A stretch of DNA of 64,000 bases, from positions 62,001-126,000 of the forward strand of contig JAAFAI010000013.1 in the NCBI GenBank assembly GCA_018222405.1. The letters are read 5' to 3'. The notes under the pieces were generated by a model, which saw nothing but the letters and a program-made list of their open reading frames with translations, did no database searches and was not told where the DNA came from. The DNA comes from Gammaproteobacteria bacterium (GTDB taxonomy: Bacteria > Pseudomonadota > Gammaproteobacteria > Enterobacterales > Alteromonadaceae). Shown here in pieces: positions 45,050-54,249 of this stretch. A program made the translations under genes and the position numbers. Positions within the stretch are counted from its first letter, which is position 1, and every line of letters begins with the position of its first letter.

Positions 45050-45508
45050 ATGCACCCTTTAGTTAATAAACTCGGTCTGGAACCTCACCCGGAAGGCGGC
45101 TACTATCGTCAAATCTACCGCTCTGTAGCGGAGGTCAGTTCGCCTAAACACGGTTTACCCCGTCCCGCTGTCACGCATATTTACTTTTTGCTGTTAAAAG
45201 GTCAGGTGAGCCGCTTTCACAGAGTTTTGCACGACGAAATCTGGAACCACTACGATGGCGCACCGCTCACGCTTTATCAATTGCACCAGCAACAACTACA
45301 TGAAAAACGCATTGGTGGACCAGAGGATGATTTGGCAACTGTGGTACCTGGAGGTTATTATCAGGCTGCCACTACAACCGGAGACTACTCGCTGGTGGGG
45401 TGCTCGGTTGCGCCGGGCTTTGACTTTGCTGATTTCAGCTTCATTGACGAACCCTGTTTAAAGCAGTGGATCGAGCTGGCTCACCCGCATCTGAGTAAAT
45501 TTATTTAA
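45050..45508 (+). CDS. DUF985 cupin-fold protein
   Basis: A 152-residue protein of the DUF985/cupin_5 family. LEPHPEGGYYRQIYRS (11-26), HIYFLLLKGQVSRFHRVLHDEIWNHYDG (about 43-70), WQAAT-like GGYYQAATTTGDYSLVGCSVAPGFDFADF (about 101-129) and EPCLKQW cover the fold. H57, H61 and E63 in FHRVLHDE are likely metal ligands. No enzyme activity is firmly known. Single gene; convergent with the STAS gene 13 bases away. Confidence 0.88.
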   Translation: MHPLVNKLGLEPHPEGGYYRQIYRSVAEVSSPKHGLPRPAVTHIYFLLLKGQVSRFHRVLHDEIWNHYDGAPLTLYQLHQQQLHEKRIGGPEDDLATVVPGGYYQAATTTGDYSLVGCSVAPGFDFADFSFIDEPCLKQWIELAHPHLSKFI

Positions 45509-45521
45509 CTTTGAAGCTCCG

Positions 45522-45944
45522 CTAGTTTATAACGAACATCTGATCCAGATTGGCGGTTCTAAATAACCGCCGGGCATGAGCATCAGCACCGATAATATGA
45601 ATCACAACATTGTTTACAACCAGTTGCTTTTGCAGCGCGACCAATGCGCCTAACCCGGATGAATCAAGGAATTCAACCTGAGTAAAATCAATTTTTAACG
45701 TGCCGTTTTGCAGGCCTTGCCGGGGAAGTTTTTGCATGGCTGAAAATACCGACAAAGCATTCAGGCCAGTCCATACCGGCGGCAGAATCAACGTATCCGG
45801 AGCTAAAATCTTACCGGAAAAACAATAGCTGCAAGGAGATGAAGCATCGCTCACATTACCATGACGCAGATAACAACCACCGCAGTTCCCGGCACTGTTA
45901 ACATCACGCAACGGTTGACTTAACATTGTTTCCTTTGCATTCAT
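45522..45944 (-). CDS. STAS-domain protein with a Cys4 N-terminal motif
   Basis: A 140-residue protein. Start at ATG 45944 behind GGAAAGC. The C-terminal STAS domain (about 58-137) has LKIDFTQVEFLDSSGLGALVALQK, matching anti-anti-sigma factors; the DSSGLG Ser pair is the phosphorylation site in SpoIIAA-type proteins. Before it lies CGGCYLRHGNVSDASSPCSYC (about 21-41), two CxxC pairs 17 apart, which could bind zinc or an iron-sulfur cluster. No anti-sigma kinase is in the window. It may act in a phosphorylation or redox partner switch. Confidence 0.75.
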   Translation of the reverse strand: MNAKETMLSQPLRDVNSAGNCGGCYLRHGNVSDASSPCSYCFSGKILAPDTLILPPVWTGLNALSVFSAMQKLPRQGLQNGTLKIDFTQVEFLDSSGLGALVALQKQLVVNNVVIHIIGADAHARRLFRTANLDQMFVIN

Positions 45945-46136
45945 AATGCTTTCCATTTCACTTATCACCATTCCCAGTCATAAACCCAAAGAAGTTGCTT
46001 CTATCTATAAGTCAAAGATAGTAGAAAATAGAAAATCTGCGCAAAATTTCCTATCCTTGAAGCGGAGTCCGTTGAATGGGTTGATCATTTTTATGGCAAT
46101 ACAGGGAATTATAAGCCCGGCTCTGCACCAAACGTA

Positions 46137-46153
46137 AACCGCTGTTAGCGGTT
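46137..46153. promoter_or_regulatory. Inverted repeat ahead of hybrid kinase
   Basis: AACCGCT-GTT-AGCGGTT, perfect 7-bp arms, lies 35 bases before the chosen GTG start of the histidine kinase. It may be an operator or leader hairpin. Confidence 0.35.
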
Positions 46154-46187
46154 GCAGTACGTTAATAAGCGACTAAATGAGACCCCT

Positions 46188-48445
46188 GTGAGCCAGAACA
46201 TCAACTTTGAAAGGTTTAACCGACTCTCGGCAGACCTCCAGTTAGTCACCGTTTATAACGGTGATATTGTGCATTGCAATCCCGCCGCGCAGCTGTTGTT
46301 TCAGCAGGCTGGCAAAGAGCAACCACCCGCTACGATTTTTGACTTTGTCAGTGCCGACGAGCATCATTTTTTTTCTTTTCAGTTAGCACAGTCGGCAGCC
46401 TCCGGCGTAGGTAACAAGTTTCTGACTCGCTATGCCAGCACCTCGGGTATCCGTTGGTTGCTCTGGCATACGGATATCGATCAAAGCAACGAGCACATGT
46501 ATTGGATTGGTCAGGACGTCACAGAATTAAAACGCAGCACCGCCTCGCTGGAAATTCTCGAGGAAGTAACCGCCACGGGCGTATGGGAGCTCGACAAACA
46601 AACCAATACCCCTTACTGGTCGAAGAAGACCCATCAGATTCATCAAACCGACAGCCAGCACTTCACGCCCCGCATTGACGATGCCTTGTCTTTTTTCCCG
46701 CCTGCCGCGCAATCCTCGTTGATAACAGCGTTAGCCAAGCTCGAGGCAGAAGGCACACCATACGACCTGCAACTGCCTTTTATATCCGCTAAGGGCGATA
46801 AACGGATAGTGAATGCTCGCGGCCATGCACAGAAAATAGGGAATAAAGTAGTTCGGCTGTACGGCACATTTAAGGATATTACCGAAGAAGTCAATAAGCA
46901 CGAGGAAGAACAGCGCATGCATACCCGGATGGCGCTGGCGCTGGAGTTTTCTCAAATTGGCGTGTGGGAGTACCGGGTTGATAACAACACGCTGGTCTGG
47001 GACTCCCGAATGTTTACCATTTACGAAACACCCGTTGCGCAGTTTGCAGGCGATTTGGAAGATTGGCGCAAGGCAGTGCATCCGGAGGACCTGGCTGCAG
47101 CTGCACAGTCTTTTAAGGAGACCATGCTAACCGGCCAGCCATATATCCAGGAATTCAGAATTATCACACCAGGAAATACGCTTAAATATATCCGATCCAT
47201 GGCGTCCGTACTGCACGATAATGAAGGTAAGGTCAGCCAGTTGATTGGCGTTAACCTGGATATCACGGCCGATATAGAACGCACCATGCAGTTGGAGAAA
47301 GCCAAAGAGGCCGCTGAAGCCGCCAATCACGCACAATCGCGCTTCTTAGCCCTGATGTCACATGAAATCCGCACACCACTTAACGGTCTCATCGGCAGTT
47401 TACAAATTCTGGAGGGCCTGGCCAACGGTAGCCGCGAAAGTCAATTTATCAATCAGTCGCTGAGCAGCGCCCGCACGTTAATCGCGATTATCAATGACAT
47501 TCTGGACTATTCAAAAGCGGCAGAGAACCGCATGACATTGGAAGAGCTACCGGTAAACCTTAAAGAACTGCTTAACCAGGTCATAAATGAACAGTCTGCC
47601 GTTGCCACACAGAAACGGCTAGCGTTGACACTGACATATCCTGATGATGAACCCACTAGTTTTGAAATTGACCCACTGCGCTTTAAACAGGTCATGTCCA
47701 ATTTGATCAGCAATGCGCTTAAATTTACTCATAAGGGTTACGTTTCAGTCTTGGTGGAAACCCGGTCCGTTCCCGAGCCACTGGTAGTAATACAGGTCAG
47801 AGACACCGGGATTGGTATCCGACAGGATCAGTTAGCAAAGCTGTTTACGCCTTTCACACAGGGAGATGTTACGACAACCCGTGAGCACGGTGGCTCTGGT
47901 CTGGGTCTGAGCATTGTTCAGCAGCTTGTAAAACTGATGGGGGGGAAGTAAGTATTGAAAGCACGCCGGATGTTGGTAGCTGCTTTACCGTCGTACTGCC
48001 CCGCACAGCCTGCCAACAGGATACACTGCCAGACACTCAGGAAAACCAGTTGATAACGCCTGAAGTACCCGACCTGAGTCATTTAAGGGTGCTGATTGCT
48101 GAAGACAATGAGATTAATCAACTGGTTGTCGAGGCCTTTTTGCAGGAATGTGGCACTCAGGCGACGTTTATGGATAACGGTGCAGCCTTGATTGAGGCGG
48201 TAAAATCAAGCGATTATGATCTGCTCTTGTGCGATATAAAAATGCCGGTAATGGGTGGCATTGAAGCCTGTACCCAAATTCGCAAATTTAACCCTGACAT
48301 CCCCATTTTGGCTTTCACTGCCAACGTAATGCAGGACGATGTTCGCGCTTATCTCGAAGCTGGTTTTACCGATGTCATCAGCAAGCCGGTGGAACGTCTG
48401 AAGCTGTTTGAGCAACTGGCCGGGTACTCGCAGCCGAGCACCTGA
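46188..48445 (+). pseudogene. PAS hybrid histidine kinase interrupted by a frameshift in a G7 tract
   Basis: A multi-PAS sensor kinase with a C-terminal receiver. The first frame (46188-47951, start at GTG behind GAGACC) codes for three PAS-like regions (about 10-110, 125-235 and 255-365), a dimerisation helix with LALMSHEIRTPLNG (His at about residue 392) and the ATPase domain with TGIGIRQDQLAKLF and EHGGSGLGLSIVQQLVK. It stops at KLMGGK. One more G in ATGGGGGGGAAGTAAG (47937-47952) would restore GGEVSIES and continue into the receiver: LIAEDNEIN, LLLCDIKMPVMGG (phospho-Asp), ILAFTANVM, ISKPVERLKL. Both pieces are otherwise undamaged. Sequencing error, slippage or true loss are all possible. 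The receiver half, 48050-48445, is in frame on its own. Confidence 0.8.
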
Positions 48446-48504
48446 AGTGAAGCCCTGGAAGGAGGGGATGACAGACCAACGCCCTCCCCCCAGGCACACT
48501 TCAG
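48442..48504. other. Long imperfect hairpin after the hybrid kinase gene
   Basis: CTGAAGTG (48442-48449) pairs with CACTTCAG (48497-48504); inside it CCTGG pairs with CCAGG and GGAGGG (48460-48465) with CCCTCC (48482-48487), around a 16-base loop. It includes the kinase stop codon. No T-tract. A stable mRNA end or small structured element is possible. Confidence 0.5.
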
Positions 48505-48511
48505 CGCATTG

Positions 48512-48697
48512 CTAACACCCTGCTGAACGTTTGTCTTTAAGCAGACGCGTCAGGATTGGGTAGGTACTGATCAGGCCGATAAACACCGCCGCTGAGCTCT
48601 CACTACCTCTCATAAGCCAACTGCTTAGCAGCATCGCCGCGGCAAATATCAGCGCGATAATTAAATGATCTCTTGTACTACAGGTTAGGTTGTACAT
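48512..48697 (-). CDS. Small two-helix membrane protein
   Basis: A 61-residue protein with two hydrophobic segments: HLIIALIFAAAMLLSSWLM (11-29) and AAVFIGLISTYPILTRLL (36-53), and a basic tail KDKRSAGC. The family is not recognised. It is the third gene on the minus strand after a membrane protein and an XRE regulator, 22 bases downstream of the latter. The three are a probable operon. Coding status rests on clear topology and context. Confidence 0.55.
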   Translation of the reverse strand: MYNLTCSTRDHLIIALIFAAAMLLSSWLMRGSESSAAVFIGLISTYPILTRLLKDKRSAGC

Positions 48698-48719
48698 AAT
48701 TTTCTCCGCTTACTAAGGG

Positions 48720-48911
48720 TTATTCATCCTGAAATATTTCTTCAATGGTTAAGTCAAATAATCGTGATGCTTTAAACGCCAGGGGCAAACTCGGGTCAAA
48801 CTTGCCCTTCTCGATAGCATTGATAGTTTGCCGTGACACATCCAGTCGTTCGGCCAAATCGGCCTGGGTCCAGTCTCGTTCTGCTCTGAGTACTTTTAAT
48901 CGATTTTTCAT
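48720..48911 (-). CDS. XRE-family helix-turn-helix regulator, short type
   Basis: A 63-residue Cro/CI-type regulator made almost only of the HTH: MKNRLKVLRAERDWTQADLAERLDVSRQTINAIEKGKFDPSLPLAFKASRLFDLTIEEIFQDE. The recognition helix is at about 26-36 (SRQTINAIEKG). This compact class is often coupled to a membrane protein, as here: its ATG overlaps the stop of the upstream gene (ATGA). It probably represses its own operon via an inverted repeat just upstream of the first gene. Confidence 0.88.
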   Translation of the reverse strand: MKNRLKVLRAERDWTQADLAERLDVSRQTINAIEKGKFDPSLPLAFKASRLFDLTIEEIFQDE

Positions 48912-49324
48912 TGATACTTCTTCACTCCCTTAACCATGGCAACCAGATAGGTCAACGAAATGAAAACGGCAAGGTGTGAAATTTCCGCATGGAACGGCAA
49001 TACTCCGGTCTGACTCAGCGCTGAATAAGCAAACCCTCCGACTAACCCGGCACCTAACGCCAGTGCCATGGCTTCCAGCTGCACCTTCTGCTCCAGCTCA
49101 TCGAGTCCGGCAAGCAGTTTTTTGTTGGCTATCATCATTGCTATACCAGCAATAATATTGAGCCCGACCATTGCGGTGGTCACCAGAACCGCTCCATCCC
49201 ATAAGTAGCGGTGGCCAAAATACACCAGAGCTAACGACACCAGCCATACCAGTGTAAAACCGGCCAGTCGACGGTGATTAAGCTGATTACGTTGCCGGCG
49301 GCTAAGTTCCTGAGAGTCAACCAT
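48908..49324 (-). CDS. Four-helix membrane protein paired with XRE regulator
   Basis: About 138 residues. Start taken at ATG 49324 (MVDSQELSRRQRNQLNHRRL) behind GGAAGG; a further ATG at 49342 lies six codons upstream within an operator-like repeat. Four hydrophobic segments follow a basic N-terminus: AGFTLVWLVSLALVYFGHRYLW, AVLVTTAMVGLNIIAGIAMMIA, AMALALGAGLVGGFAYSALS and HLAVFISLTYLVAMVKG. No family name is certain. It precedes the XRE gene, as in many two-gene XRE/membrane-protein modules. Confidence 0.7.
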   Translation of the reverse strand: MVDSQELSRRQRNQLNHRRLAGFTLVWLVSLALVYFGHRYLWDGAVLVTTAMVGLNIIAGIAMMIANKKLLAGLDELEQKVQLEAMALALGAGLVGGFAYSALSQTGVLPFHAEISHLAVFISLTYLVAMVKGVKKYQ

Positions 49325-49343
49325 ATCAATAAAACCTTCCATA

Positions 49344-49363
49344 AAGTAAAATACACTTTACTT
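49344..49363. promoter_or_regulatory. Inverted repeat, candidate XRE operator
   Basis: AAGTAAA-ATACAC-TTTACTT, perfect 7-bp arms with 6-base spacing, lies 19 bases ahead of ATG 49324. The size and spacing fit an XRE dimer site. Confidence 0.5.
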
Positions 49364-49374
49364 AATGTAGTTTA

Positions 49375-49409
49375 AAAAAAGACAAATGTAAACAACACTT
49401 GTCTTTTTT
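49375..49409 (-). terminator. Hairpin with T-tract after EAL gene
   Basis: AAAAAAGACAA and TTGTCTTTTTT, 11-bp arms with a 13-base loop. It is 30 bases past the EAL gene stop on the minus strand and works as a terminator in either direction, though the stem is AT-rich. Confidence 0.55.
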
Positions 49410-49439
49410 GAATTAATTTAAAACCGTAGTCAATGCAGA

Positions 49440-50591
49440 CTAGGAGAGTTGGTGTGCTTTCTTTGCCTCTTCAATAGGCCGGGTTGACTGATAAATCGCC
49501 TCACGCTCTTCAGCGCTGATGCGGTCACTGTAGCGTTTTGGTTTAGCGAAGTAGTACCCTTGAAGGTAGTCTGCTCCCAGCTCGGTGAGCATTTCCGCCT
49601 CAGCCTCAGTTTCTATCCCCTCGGCAATCACTTCGGTACGATTTTTACGGGCGATCTGAATCAGATGTTTAACGATATTTTGTTTATAAGCGTTTTCGTC
49701 GATGCCGCTGATTAGCTCCATATCAATTTTCACGTAGTCCGGTCTTAACTGTTCCAGCAGATTTAGACCGGACCAGCCTGAGCCTATATCATCGAGCGCG
49801 ACACCAAATCCTGAGCTACGGTAAAACGAAAGGATCCCCTTTAAGTGGTTCATGTCATTTGCGCGATGGGTTTCAACGATCTCAAACACCACATCTGCAG
49901 GTTTGAGGCCCAGCTCGCTGATGGCAGACGCGGTGGCACGTAAGCAATAAGCCGGATCGTAAATGCTTGAGGGGTTAAAATTAATGAACACCTTGCCCTT
50001 CAGTCTGGCCCGTGAGAAATATTCCACTGCAGAACGCCTGGCAGTGAGATCCAGCGCAAACAACAGGTTACTCTTCTCGGCCAGCGAGAACGCAAAGCCC
50101 GGCGGAATTAAAGACTCATTCGCATCAAAGATTCGGAACAGTGACTCATGGGCAAAAATTGTCGGATCCGCTACTTCGCTGCCAGCCCTGACGATAGGTT
50201 GAAACCAGCTTTCATAAGTATGCTTGTCCATGGCTTCGGACAGCCATTGGGCCTGATAGCGGCGGGTAAGCACCTCAGCCGTAGTCATTCGGCTTATCTC
50301 TTCAATGGCAAGCGGTGATGGCTGAGCGGAAGTTGTAACCTTGGTACCGCCGAATTCGGGGCCATCAAGACAACCATTGAGTTGATTAAGAAAGTTACCC
50401 GTCTGCTGCTTGTCAACCTGCACCCGTAAGCACCTATGTTCCACGCTTTCCAGCGGATACTTCGCATACTCAGCCATTTTACTGACTTTATCGATGGCCT
50501 CGCTGGTTGGTAAAAACAACCAAAAGTACGTCTTGGAATAAAAATACTCGTCAATCGACTCACACTCTGCACACCACATAAACTGCCTCAT
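49440..50591 (-). CDS. EAL-domain protein, c-di-GMP phosphodiesterase candidate
   Basis: A 383-residue protein. Residues 1-120 include an N-terminal part with CAECES (7-12) and no clear family. The EAL domain spans about 125-370. The signature is AHESLFR (Glu of ESL in place of EAL), then FINFNPSSIY, VVFEIVETH, VALDDIGSGWSGLNLL, YVKIDMELI, VIAEGIETEAEAEMLTELG and YLQGYYFAKP. The metal and catalytic residues (E, N, E, DD, K, E) are present, so hydrolysis of c-di-GMP is plausible. It has no GGDEF domain or membrane helix. The gene is beside an Aer-like receptor gene. Confidence 0.85.
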   Translation of the reverse strand: MRQFMWCAECESIDEYFYSKTYFWLFLPTSEAIDKVSKMAEYAKYPLESVEHRCLRVQVDKQQTGNFLNQLNGCLDGPEFGGTKVTTSAQPSPLAIEEISRMTTAEVLTRRYQAQWLSEAMDKHTYESWFQPIVRAGSEVADPTIFAHESLFRIFDANESLIPPGFAFSLAEKSNLLFALDLTARRSAVEYFSRARLKGKVFINFNPSSIYDPAYCLRATASAISELGLKPADVVFEIVETHRANDMNHLKGILSFYRSSGFGVALDDIGSGWSGLNLLEQLRPDYVKIDMELISGIDENAYKQNIVKHLIQIARKNRTEVIAEGIETEAEAEMLTELGADYLQGYYFAKPKRYSDRISAEEREAIYQSTRPIEEAKKAHQLS

Positions 50592-50685
50592 TATTTGATT
50601 GTGGTATGAGTACCCCCAAATCGCCCCTACGGTTCACTTCGAAGCCGGGTTTTGCCGGCCTGAAAGTGCTGATGAGTCGTTCGAC

Positions 50686-52245
50686 CTAAACAAACTGTCG
50701 TATTAACGCGCTTTGTTCTTCAACTTTATCCATCAAAGAGGCATTGAGCGCTTTGGCTTGTGAACTCACTTCGCCACTTTGTGATGCCAGCGCCATGATA
50801 TTGTTAATACTGCCAGTCACTTCGGAAGCAACTGCCGACTGTTGTTCAATCGCCGCGGCGATACTGCGGTTGAGGTCGGCCAGGCGGCTCACCTCATTTT
50901 GAATCGTCATCAGGCTCGAGCCGCAGCTTTCAGCCAGCCTCACGCAATCCATGGAAGAATTTAGGGCTTGTTGCATTCCATGACGGGCACTGTCTGAATG
51001 AGATGAAAGTGATTCGAGCACCTGTTTAATAGAATCTGTGGCCTGCTGCGTTCGGTTTGCCAGCTCTCTGACTTCAGTTGCCACTACCACAAAGCCATTG
51101 CCAGACTCGCCACTGTGCGCCGCCTCAATGGCCGCATTCACGGCCAGCAAATTGGTTTGCTCGGCAATGCCCTCTATGACTTGCAGGGCCTGACTGATAT
51201 CAGCCACACTTTTGCTCATGCCAACGACCTGCTGTTCGGCAAGCTGCAGGTGACGATTGAGACTCTTAATATTTTGAATCGTTGCCTCAACATTACCTTT
51301 GCCAAAAAAGGTGCTGGCCTCAGACTCGCTGGCCACCTCTGCAGCCCCGTTTACGTTACCTGATATTTCACCGATGGTTTGCGATAGTTGCTCCATTGCT
51401 GCAACAACCTGACTTACTTCACCGATCTGCCGCTGTAAATGCAAGCTGACTTCATCACTACACTGCAGGCTGCTGGCGGAATTTTCACAAACGTTTAGTG
51501 ACGCATCATTCACCCGGCCGACCACCGCCTTTAACTGTGCCTGCTGCATTTCAAGCGCCAGATTAATGGCCGCCAGACTATCCCGGTGACCCGAATAAAG
51601 AAAGCTCATCAGAGGGTTATCAAAAATTCGGCGGGACTTTTCAGTCAGTGCCTGCAGACGCGCAGACCAGCGCATGAAAACGCCAAACATTATCACCGCC
51701 AGCAGACCTACAACCAGATTTACGTAGAGAGAAAGCTCGCTATTAAATGCAGACAAAAAGCTTAATCCGGCCAGCAATATCAGCCCCCATTTGAATTGAG
51801 GAAGCGAATCGGCATGATCCGACAACGGCGGCTTACCCTTGTGACTGCTCAGTTGCTTATAAGTCTGTTCAGCTCTTTTTATTACCTCCGGATCCGGCTT
51901 GGTGCGCACCGACTGATATTCGCAAATGTTGCCTGAGTTATCGCGAATGGGGGTAACAAAGGCATTAACCCAGTAGTAATCGCCATTACGGCAGCGGTTT
52001 TTAACCGGCCCCATCCACGACTGACCAGCCCGGATGGTCTGCCACATGTTGGCAAAAGCCTGCGTCGGCATGTCCGGATGGCGTACCAGATTATGGGGCT
52101 GACCATACATATCATCTGTACTGAATCCGGCGATACGACAAAAGTCGCTGTTCGCATAAGTTATCCGGCTGTCCATATCCGTAGTGGAAAGCAACACATC
52201 CGTGTCATTTAAAAGAACTTCCGCAGGGTGGGGTTTACTGTGCAT
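50686..52245 (-). CDS. Methyl-accepting chemotaxis protein, Aer-like with PAS domain
   Basis: A 519-residue energy or redox taxis receptor. The PAS domain (about 10-125) has [30 protein letters not shown], and [19 protein letters not shown], the block that binds FAD in Aer. Two membrane helices lie at about 148-195 ([34 protein letters not shown]). A HAMP-like stretch follows. The signalling tip reads [40 protein letters not shown]. The receptor is cytoplasmic on both sides of a hairpin anchor. Partners CheA/CheW are elsewhere. Confidence 0.93.
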   Translation of the reverse strand: MHSKPHPAEVLLNDTDVLLSTTDMDSRITYANSDFCRIAGFSTDDMYGQPHNLVRHPDMPTQAFANMWQTIRAGQSWMGPVKNRCRNGDYYWVNAFVTPIRDNSGNICEYQSVRTKPDPEVIKRAEQTYKQLSSHKGKPPLSDHADSLPQFKWGLILLAGLSFLSAFNSELSLYVNLVVGLLAVIMFGVFMRWSARLQALTEKSRRIFDNPLMSFLYSGHRDSLAAINLALEMQQAQLKAVVGRVNDASLNVCENSASSLQCSDEVSLHLQRQIGEVSQVVAAMEQLSQTIGEISGNVNGAAEVASESEASTFFGKGNVEATIQNIKSLNRHLQLAEQQVVGMSKSVADISQALQVIEGIAEQTNLLAVNAAIEAAHSGESGNGFVVVATEVRELANRTQQATDSIKQVLESLSSHSDSARHGMQQALNSSMDCVRLAESCGSSLMTIQNEVSRLADLNRSIAAAIEQQSAVASEVTGSINNIMALASQSGEVSSQAKALNASLMDKVEEQSALIRQFV

Positions 52246-52509
52246 GGGATTATCTGTGACCTCTCAACAACTAACGGCTTATCTCACCACAAAGGAGCCT
52301 CTGAGCACTCTTATCCCTTTGGCTATGAATGAAATAACATAGATATGGATCAACAATTCACTGGCCGTAATTAACGTTTTGCTCATCGCCTGAATTGGAG
52401 TATCAGGCAAGAGATAACGCTTTTTGTGGCTGTCAGGGGCAGCAGCGGTCTGTGATAATGTTTAGTCATCGCGGTAACTGACCCGGCAACAGCAAAGAGA
52501 AGACTCAAA

Positions 52510-53622
52510 ATGAAAAGCGTTCTAGCAGTATTACTGATTATCGCGGCCACACTGATTATGGGAGGTTGTGTGGTACTCAATCTGGCGCGGTTTGGTGCGG
52601 CGCCGAACGTACAACAGCAGAAAGCATATGCAGGCTCGGCAAACTACAGTGCAGAGGAACAAGCTTTTCATAACCAGGTAACCACTCCGGTGCTCAAAGA
52701 AGGCGTCAGTACCTGGTCAGTGATGTGGGGTAACCTGACCTCCTCCGCCGATAATCTGGTACCGCAAGGTGCTGTACCGGTTAACCAAGTAGACCTTAAA
52801 GGCCTGCCCCGCGACGAAAACCTGATCGTCTGGCTTGGCCACTCAGGCTTTTATCTGCAACTTAACGGCCAGCGCATCCTGGTAGATCCGGTCTTTAGCG
52901 ACTATGCTTCCCCGTTCTCATTTATGGTTAAAGCGTTTAAAGGAACGACCATCTTTACAGTGGACGATTTACCAGAGATTGATGTACTGCTGATCTCCCA
53001 TGACCATTATGACCATCTCGACTACAACACCGCTGTAGCGCTGAAAAATAATGTAAAAAAGGTGTTTGTTCCGCTGGGTATCGGCGCCCATTTTGCTCAC
53101 TGGGACTACACACCAGAGCAACTACACGAGGCAGACTGGTATGACAGCCTCGAGTTAGGCAATGACGTTCAAATTCATCTGGTACCGGCCAGACACTATT
53201 CCGGTCGCAGCCTGAGCCGCAATCAAACTTTGTGGGGCGGATTTGTTATTACCAGCCCGCAATCGAGACTCTTCCTCGGTGGCGACTCCGGATACGGCCC
53301 ACACTTTAAAGCCATTGGCGAACGCTTTGGAGGCTTCGATCTGGTGGCCCTTGATACCGGGCAATATGATCCGCGCTGGCCCTATATTCATATGACCGCC
53401 AGAGAGTCTAAGCAGGCAGCGATAGATGTTAAAGCCAGGACACTGCTGCCCATTCATATTGGTCGCTTTGCACTGGCGCGCCATCCGTGGAAAGAACCCT
53501 TCGAAGAAATTCAGGCACTCAGCGAAGATGTTCCCTACGAGTTACACACGCCGCTGATTGGCCAGCCCATAAACCTGGCATCGCCTCCTGCCAGCCAACC
53601 ATGGTGGCAGAGCGTTGACTAA
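52510..53622 (+). CDS. MBL-fold metallohydrolase lipoprotein
   Basis: A 370-residue metallo-beta-lactamase fold protein similar to NAPE-PLD/RomA hydrolases. A lipoprotein-type signal LIIAATLIMGGCVVLN places lipidation at C20. Zinc ligands lie in LLISHDHYDHLD (about 161-172, HxHxDH), HLVPARHYSGRS, LFLGGDSGYG and IHIGRFALARHPW. WLGHSGFYLQLNGQRILVDPVF is the N-terminal block of this subgroup. Possible substrates are phospholipid amides or phosphodiesters, by family. Extended -10-like TGTGATAATG lies about 55 bases upstream of the ATG. Confidence 0.85.
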   Translation: MKSVLAVLLIIAATLIMGGCVVLNLARFGAAPNVQQQKAYAGSANYSAEEQAFHNQVTTPVLKEGVSTWSVMWGNLTSSADNLVPQGAVPVNQVDLKGLPRDENLIVWLGHSGFYLQLNGQRILVDPVFSDYASPFSFMVKAFKGTTIFTVDDLPEIDVLLISHDHYDHLDYNTAVALKNNVKKVFVPLGIGAHFAHWDYTPEQLHEADWYDSLELGNDVQIHLVPARHYSGRSLSRNQTLWGGFVITSPQSRLFLGGDSGYGPHFKAIGERFGGFDLVALDTGQYDPRWPYIHMTARESKQAAIDVKARTLLPIHIGRFALARHPWKEPFEEIQALSEDVPYELHTPLIGQPINLASPPASQPWWQSVD

Positions 53623-53625
53623 CGC

Positions 53626-53745
53626 TTAAGTCACGCAGGCAAGCAGCACGGTAGGGGCATAATCCGTAAGGCTCCTGAACCAGAACAAAGCCCAAAACAA
53701 GGCCTGTTGCACCAGTATCAGTATCGAGTAAAGAAAATCAGCCAC
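53626..53745 (-). CDS. Possible 39-residue membrane peptide
   Basis: A 39-codon frame with GTG start at 53745 and AAAGGAG seven bases before it. Sequence MADFLYSILILVQQALFWALFWFRSLTDY... forms one hydrophobic helix (about 4-23). It follows the DUF1772 gene, with an 18-codon ORF in between that overlaps it. Not recognised. It may form one protein with the preceding ORF if a frameshift is invoked. Confidence 0.4.
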   Translation of the reverse strand: MADFLYSILILVQQALFWALFWFRSLTDYAPTVLLACVT

Positions 53746-53794
53746 GCGCGGCTCCTTTACTGGTGTTAGTTAAAAATAATGTAGCGTTGGCCAT
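53738..53794 (-). CDS. Possible 18-residue peptide behind a perfect ribosome site
   Basis: CAGGAGGAAAA precedes ATG 53794, 17 bases past the DUF1772 stop. Encodes MANATLFLTNTSKGAARG. Its stop (GTGGCTGA) overlaps the GTG of the next ORF, a coupling arrangement. Too short to judge alone. Confidence 0.35.
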   Translation of the reverse strand: MANATLFLTNTSKGAARG

Positions 53795-53811
53795 TTTTCC
53801 TCCTGTTCGGA

Positions 53812-54249
53812 TTATGCCGCGGCGACGAATAACGAAGCACTCAGCGCAGCACTTATCGCTCGTATATGATTAAACCATTGCCAGCGACTAAGATAATGCT
53901 GCCAGATTTGGTGGGTTTCGTTCTTTCTGGCCTCTTCCAGCCGGTTGTTCAACGGCACATTGAACAATGCGGTTACCCCGAGCATTCCGGTTAGGTAAAT
54001 AGCGCCTGCGAACATAGTCAACTCTGACTGACCACTTACCAGCAAAACCAGACACAACAAACTGGAAGCCCAGAACAGCGGCATAAACGAAGATTGCAGG
54101 ATATCCCGGTTTATTTGCCGCATTACCCTGGCTCCCTGCTCATCACCAAGGCGGCGCAGAGAGGGCATTACGACCACGGAAAAAGCAAAATAAATCCCCG
54201 CCATCAGGGCACAGAGTAAGGCGGTGAGCATGGTAAGATAAAAGATCAC
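53812..54249 (-). CDS. DUF1772 family membrane protein
   Basis: A 145-residue four-helix membrane protein of the DUF1772 family (anthrone oxygenase-like). Helices at about 2-24, 51-69, 75-95 and 125-143; conserved YFAFSVVVMPSLRRL (about 20-34) and NVPLNNRLEEARK (about 96-108). The family's function in bacteria is unsettled. Its ATG overlaps the stop of the upstream NmrA gene (54246/54249), so the two proteins are made together. Confidence 0.85.
   Translation of the reverse strand: MIFYLTMLTALLCALMAGIYFAFSVVVMPSLRRLGDEQGARVMRQINRDILQSSFMPLFWASSLLCLVLLVSGQSELTMFAGAIYLTGMLGVTALFNVPLNNRLEEARKNETHQIWQHYLSRWQWFNHIRAISAALSASLFVAAA

Noticed and set aside
46152..46187. Upstream TTG start for the hybrid kinase
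   Set aside because: It lies in the AACCGCT/AGCGGTT repeat without a ribosome site; GTG 46188 has one.
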